A model generated the notes under the pieces. That model had not been told where the DNA came from. It saw only the letters and a program-made list of their open reading frames with translations, and did no database searches. A stretch of DNA of 49,313 bases from an uncultured Bacillota bacterium (GTDB lineage Bacteria > Bacillota > Dethiobacteria > DTU022 > UBA8154). The stretch is from the NCBI GenBank assembly GCA_937973635.1, contig CALJJZ010000023.1, positions 1-49,313 of the forward strand, in the 5' to 3' direction. Shown piece by piece: positions 48,767-49,313 of this stretch (position 1 is its first letter; every line of letters begins with the position of its first letter). A program made the translations under genes and the position numbers.

Positions 48767-49313
48767 TCAACCGGCCTCCGCCTCCGGACCTCTTTTGTCT
48801 TTCGCCAGGGCAAGGAGTCTTCTGCTAAGGATCTCCAGCTCTTTCTGTAAAAGGACGGCCGTCTCCGCCTCTTCCGATTCTACGACGCAGCTCCCGTACG
48901 GCAGGGCCGCGTCGGCCACAAGCTGCAAAGACGCTTCCCGGCGCAGGTAGCCCTGGAGGTCCTGCAGCTTGCGGCGGCAGAGCTCTTCGTGGGCGGGGTT
49001 AACGCGCAAAAGCAGCTCCTGCCCCGCAGGATGGCTTTCCAGGCAGCGGGCCAGCAGCGCCAAGATAACCTCCTCGTTTAACTCCATCTGGACATGGAGG
49101 AGCTTTTCCGCCACGCTCAGGGCAATACGCAAAATCTGCTCTTCCGCCCCGTCGAGCAGGCTGCGGTGCTCCGCCCTGGCCTTCTCCAGGACGTGGGCCG
49201 CCTCTTCTCGCAGCCGCCCGGCCTCCGCCTCACCCCGGGCAAGACCTTCCCTATAACCTTGCTCCCTGGCCTGCTCCCGCAAAGCCTTTGCCTCTTCCTC
49301 CGCTTTTGCCAGG
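48767..49313 (-). CDS. fliH: Flagellar assembly protein FliH (5' end outside the window)
   Basis: The visible 182 residues are open to the right edge, so the N-terminus is missing; a TTG at 49282 is internal. The sequence has an alanine/glutamate-rich coiled helix with glycine spacing (EQGYREGLARGEAEAGRLRE), then the conserved RIALSVAEKLLHVQMELNEEV and LLLRVNPAHEEL, as in FliH/YscL peripheral-stalk proteins. It regulates FliI and tethers it to the C-ring through FliN. The stop lies 52 bp before fliI. FliG and FliF would be expected further to the right. Confidence 0.92.
   Translation of the reverse strand, partial: LAKAEEEAKALREQAREQGYREGLARGEAEAGRLREEAAHVLEKARAEHRSLLDGAEEQILRIALSVAEKLLHVQMELNEEVILALLARCLESHPAGQELLLRVNPAHEELCRRKLQDLQGYLRREASLQLVADAALPYGSCVVESEEAETAVLLQKELEILSRRLLALAKDKRGPEAEAG

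Overview
The window looks like a chromosomal segment of a spore-forming, flagellated member of the Clostridia (Bacillota), with moderately high GC. The evidence is an alpha/beta-type small acid-soluble spore protein, a Bacillus-like fla/che gene order with FliY, CheC and CheD, the conserved ispE-glmU-prs-ctc-pth-mfd neighbourhood, frequent GTG/TTG starts with strong AGGAGG ribosome sites, and several promoter-like sites matching the Bacillus sigma-H consensus. A thermophilic, syntrophic or acetogenic lineage is possible but is inference only.

Layout. 1-373: the 5' end of an IS200/IS605-type tnpA runs off the left edge, followed by its palindromic end and a terminator-like hairpin. 374-2442: a minus-strand flavodoxin, nitroreductase and HAD-phosphatase group. 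2655-5458: a stand-alone histidyl-tRNA synthetase whose motifs are of the archaeal/eukaryotic kind, an ADP-ribosylglycohydrolase and a UspA protein. 5478-15850 (minus): mfd, pth, ctc/L25, prs, glmU, a MobA-like nucleotidyltransferase, ispE and a nicotinate phosphoribosyltransferase. This is the Bacillus-type housekeeping cluster without purR or spoVG. 15917-16144: SASP gene with terminator. 16301-17203 (plus): a PflA-like radical SAM protein.

17217-49313 (minus) is one very long fla/che cluster of about 32 kb that continues beyond the right edge. In transcription order: fliH(partial)-fliI-fliJ-fliK-flgD-TIGR02530 protein-flgE-motA-motB-fliL-fliN paralogue-fliO-fliP-fliQ-fliR-flhB-flhA-flhF-flhG-PilZ/YcgR-fliA(sigD)-swrB-like-flhO-flhP-fliM-fliN-fliY-cheW-cheA-cheY-cheC-cheD-cheB-cheR. 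It encodes the export apparatus and its ATPase, hook building, stator, flagellar placement (FlhF/FlhG), a c-di-GMP brake, the motility sigma factor, the motor switch, and a complete CheY/CheC/CheD-type chemotaxis pathway. No chemoreceptor or flagellin gene is present here.

The most unusual points are: an 818-residue FliY with three tandem CheC modules ahead of its FliN/SpoA domain; three separate FliN-type SpoA proteins plus FliM; an FlhB whose autocleavage motif reads NPTA rather than NPTH; three full and two near matches to a sigma-H promoter, in front of uspA, a HAD gene, fliY-che, prs and motA; a full-consensus sigma-D promoter before flhO-flhP; and a strong vegetative-type promoter carrying a 16-bp palindrome at its start site just before flhA. 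I found no CRISPR array, prophage, tRNA or rRNA gene, and no wholly novel multi-gene system. The novelty is in the architecture and regulation of the motility cluster.
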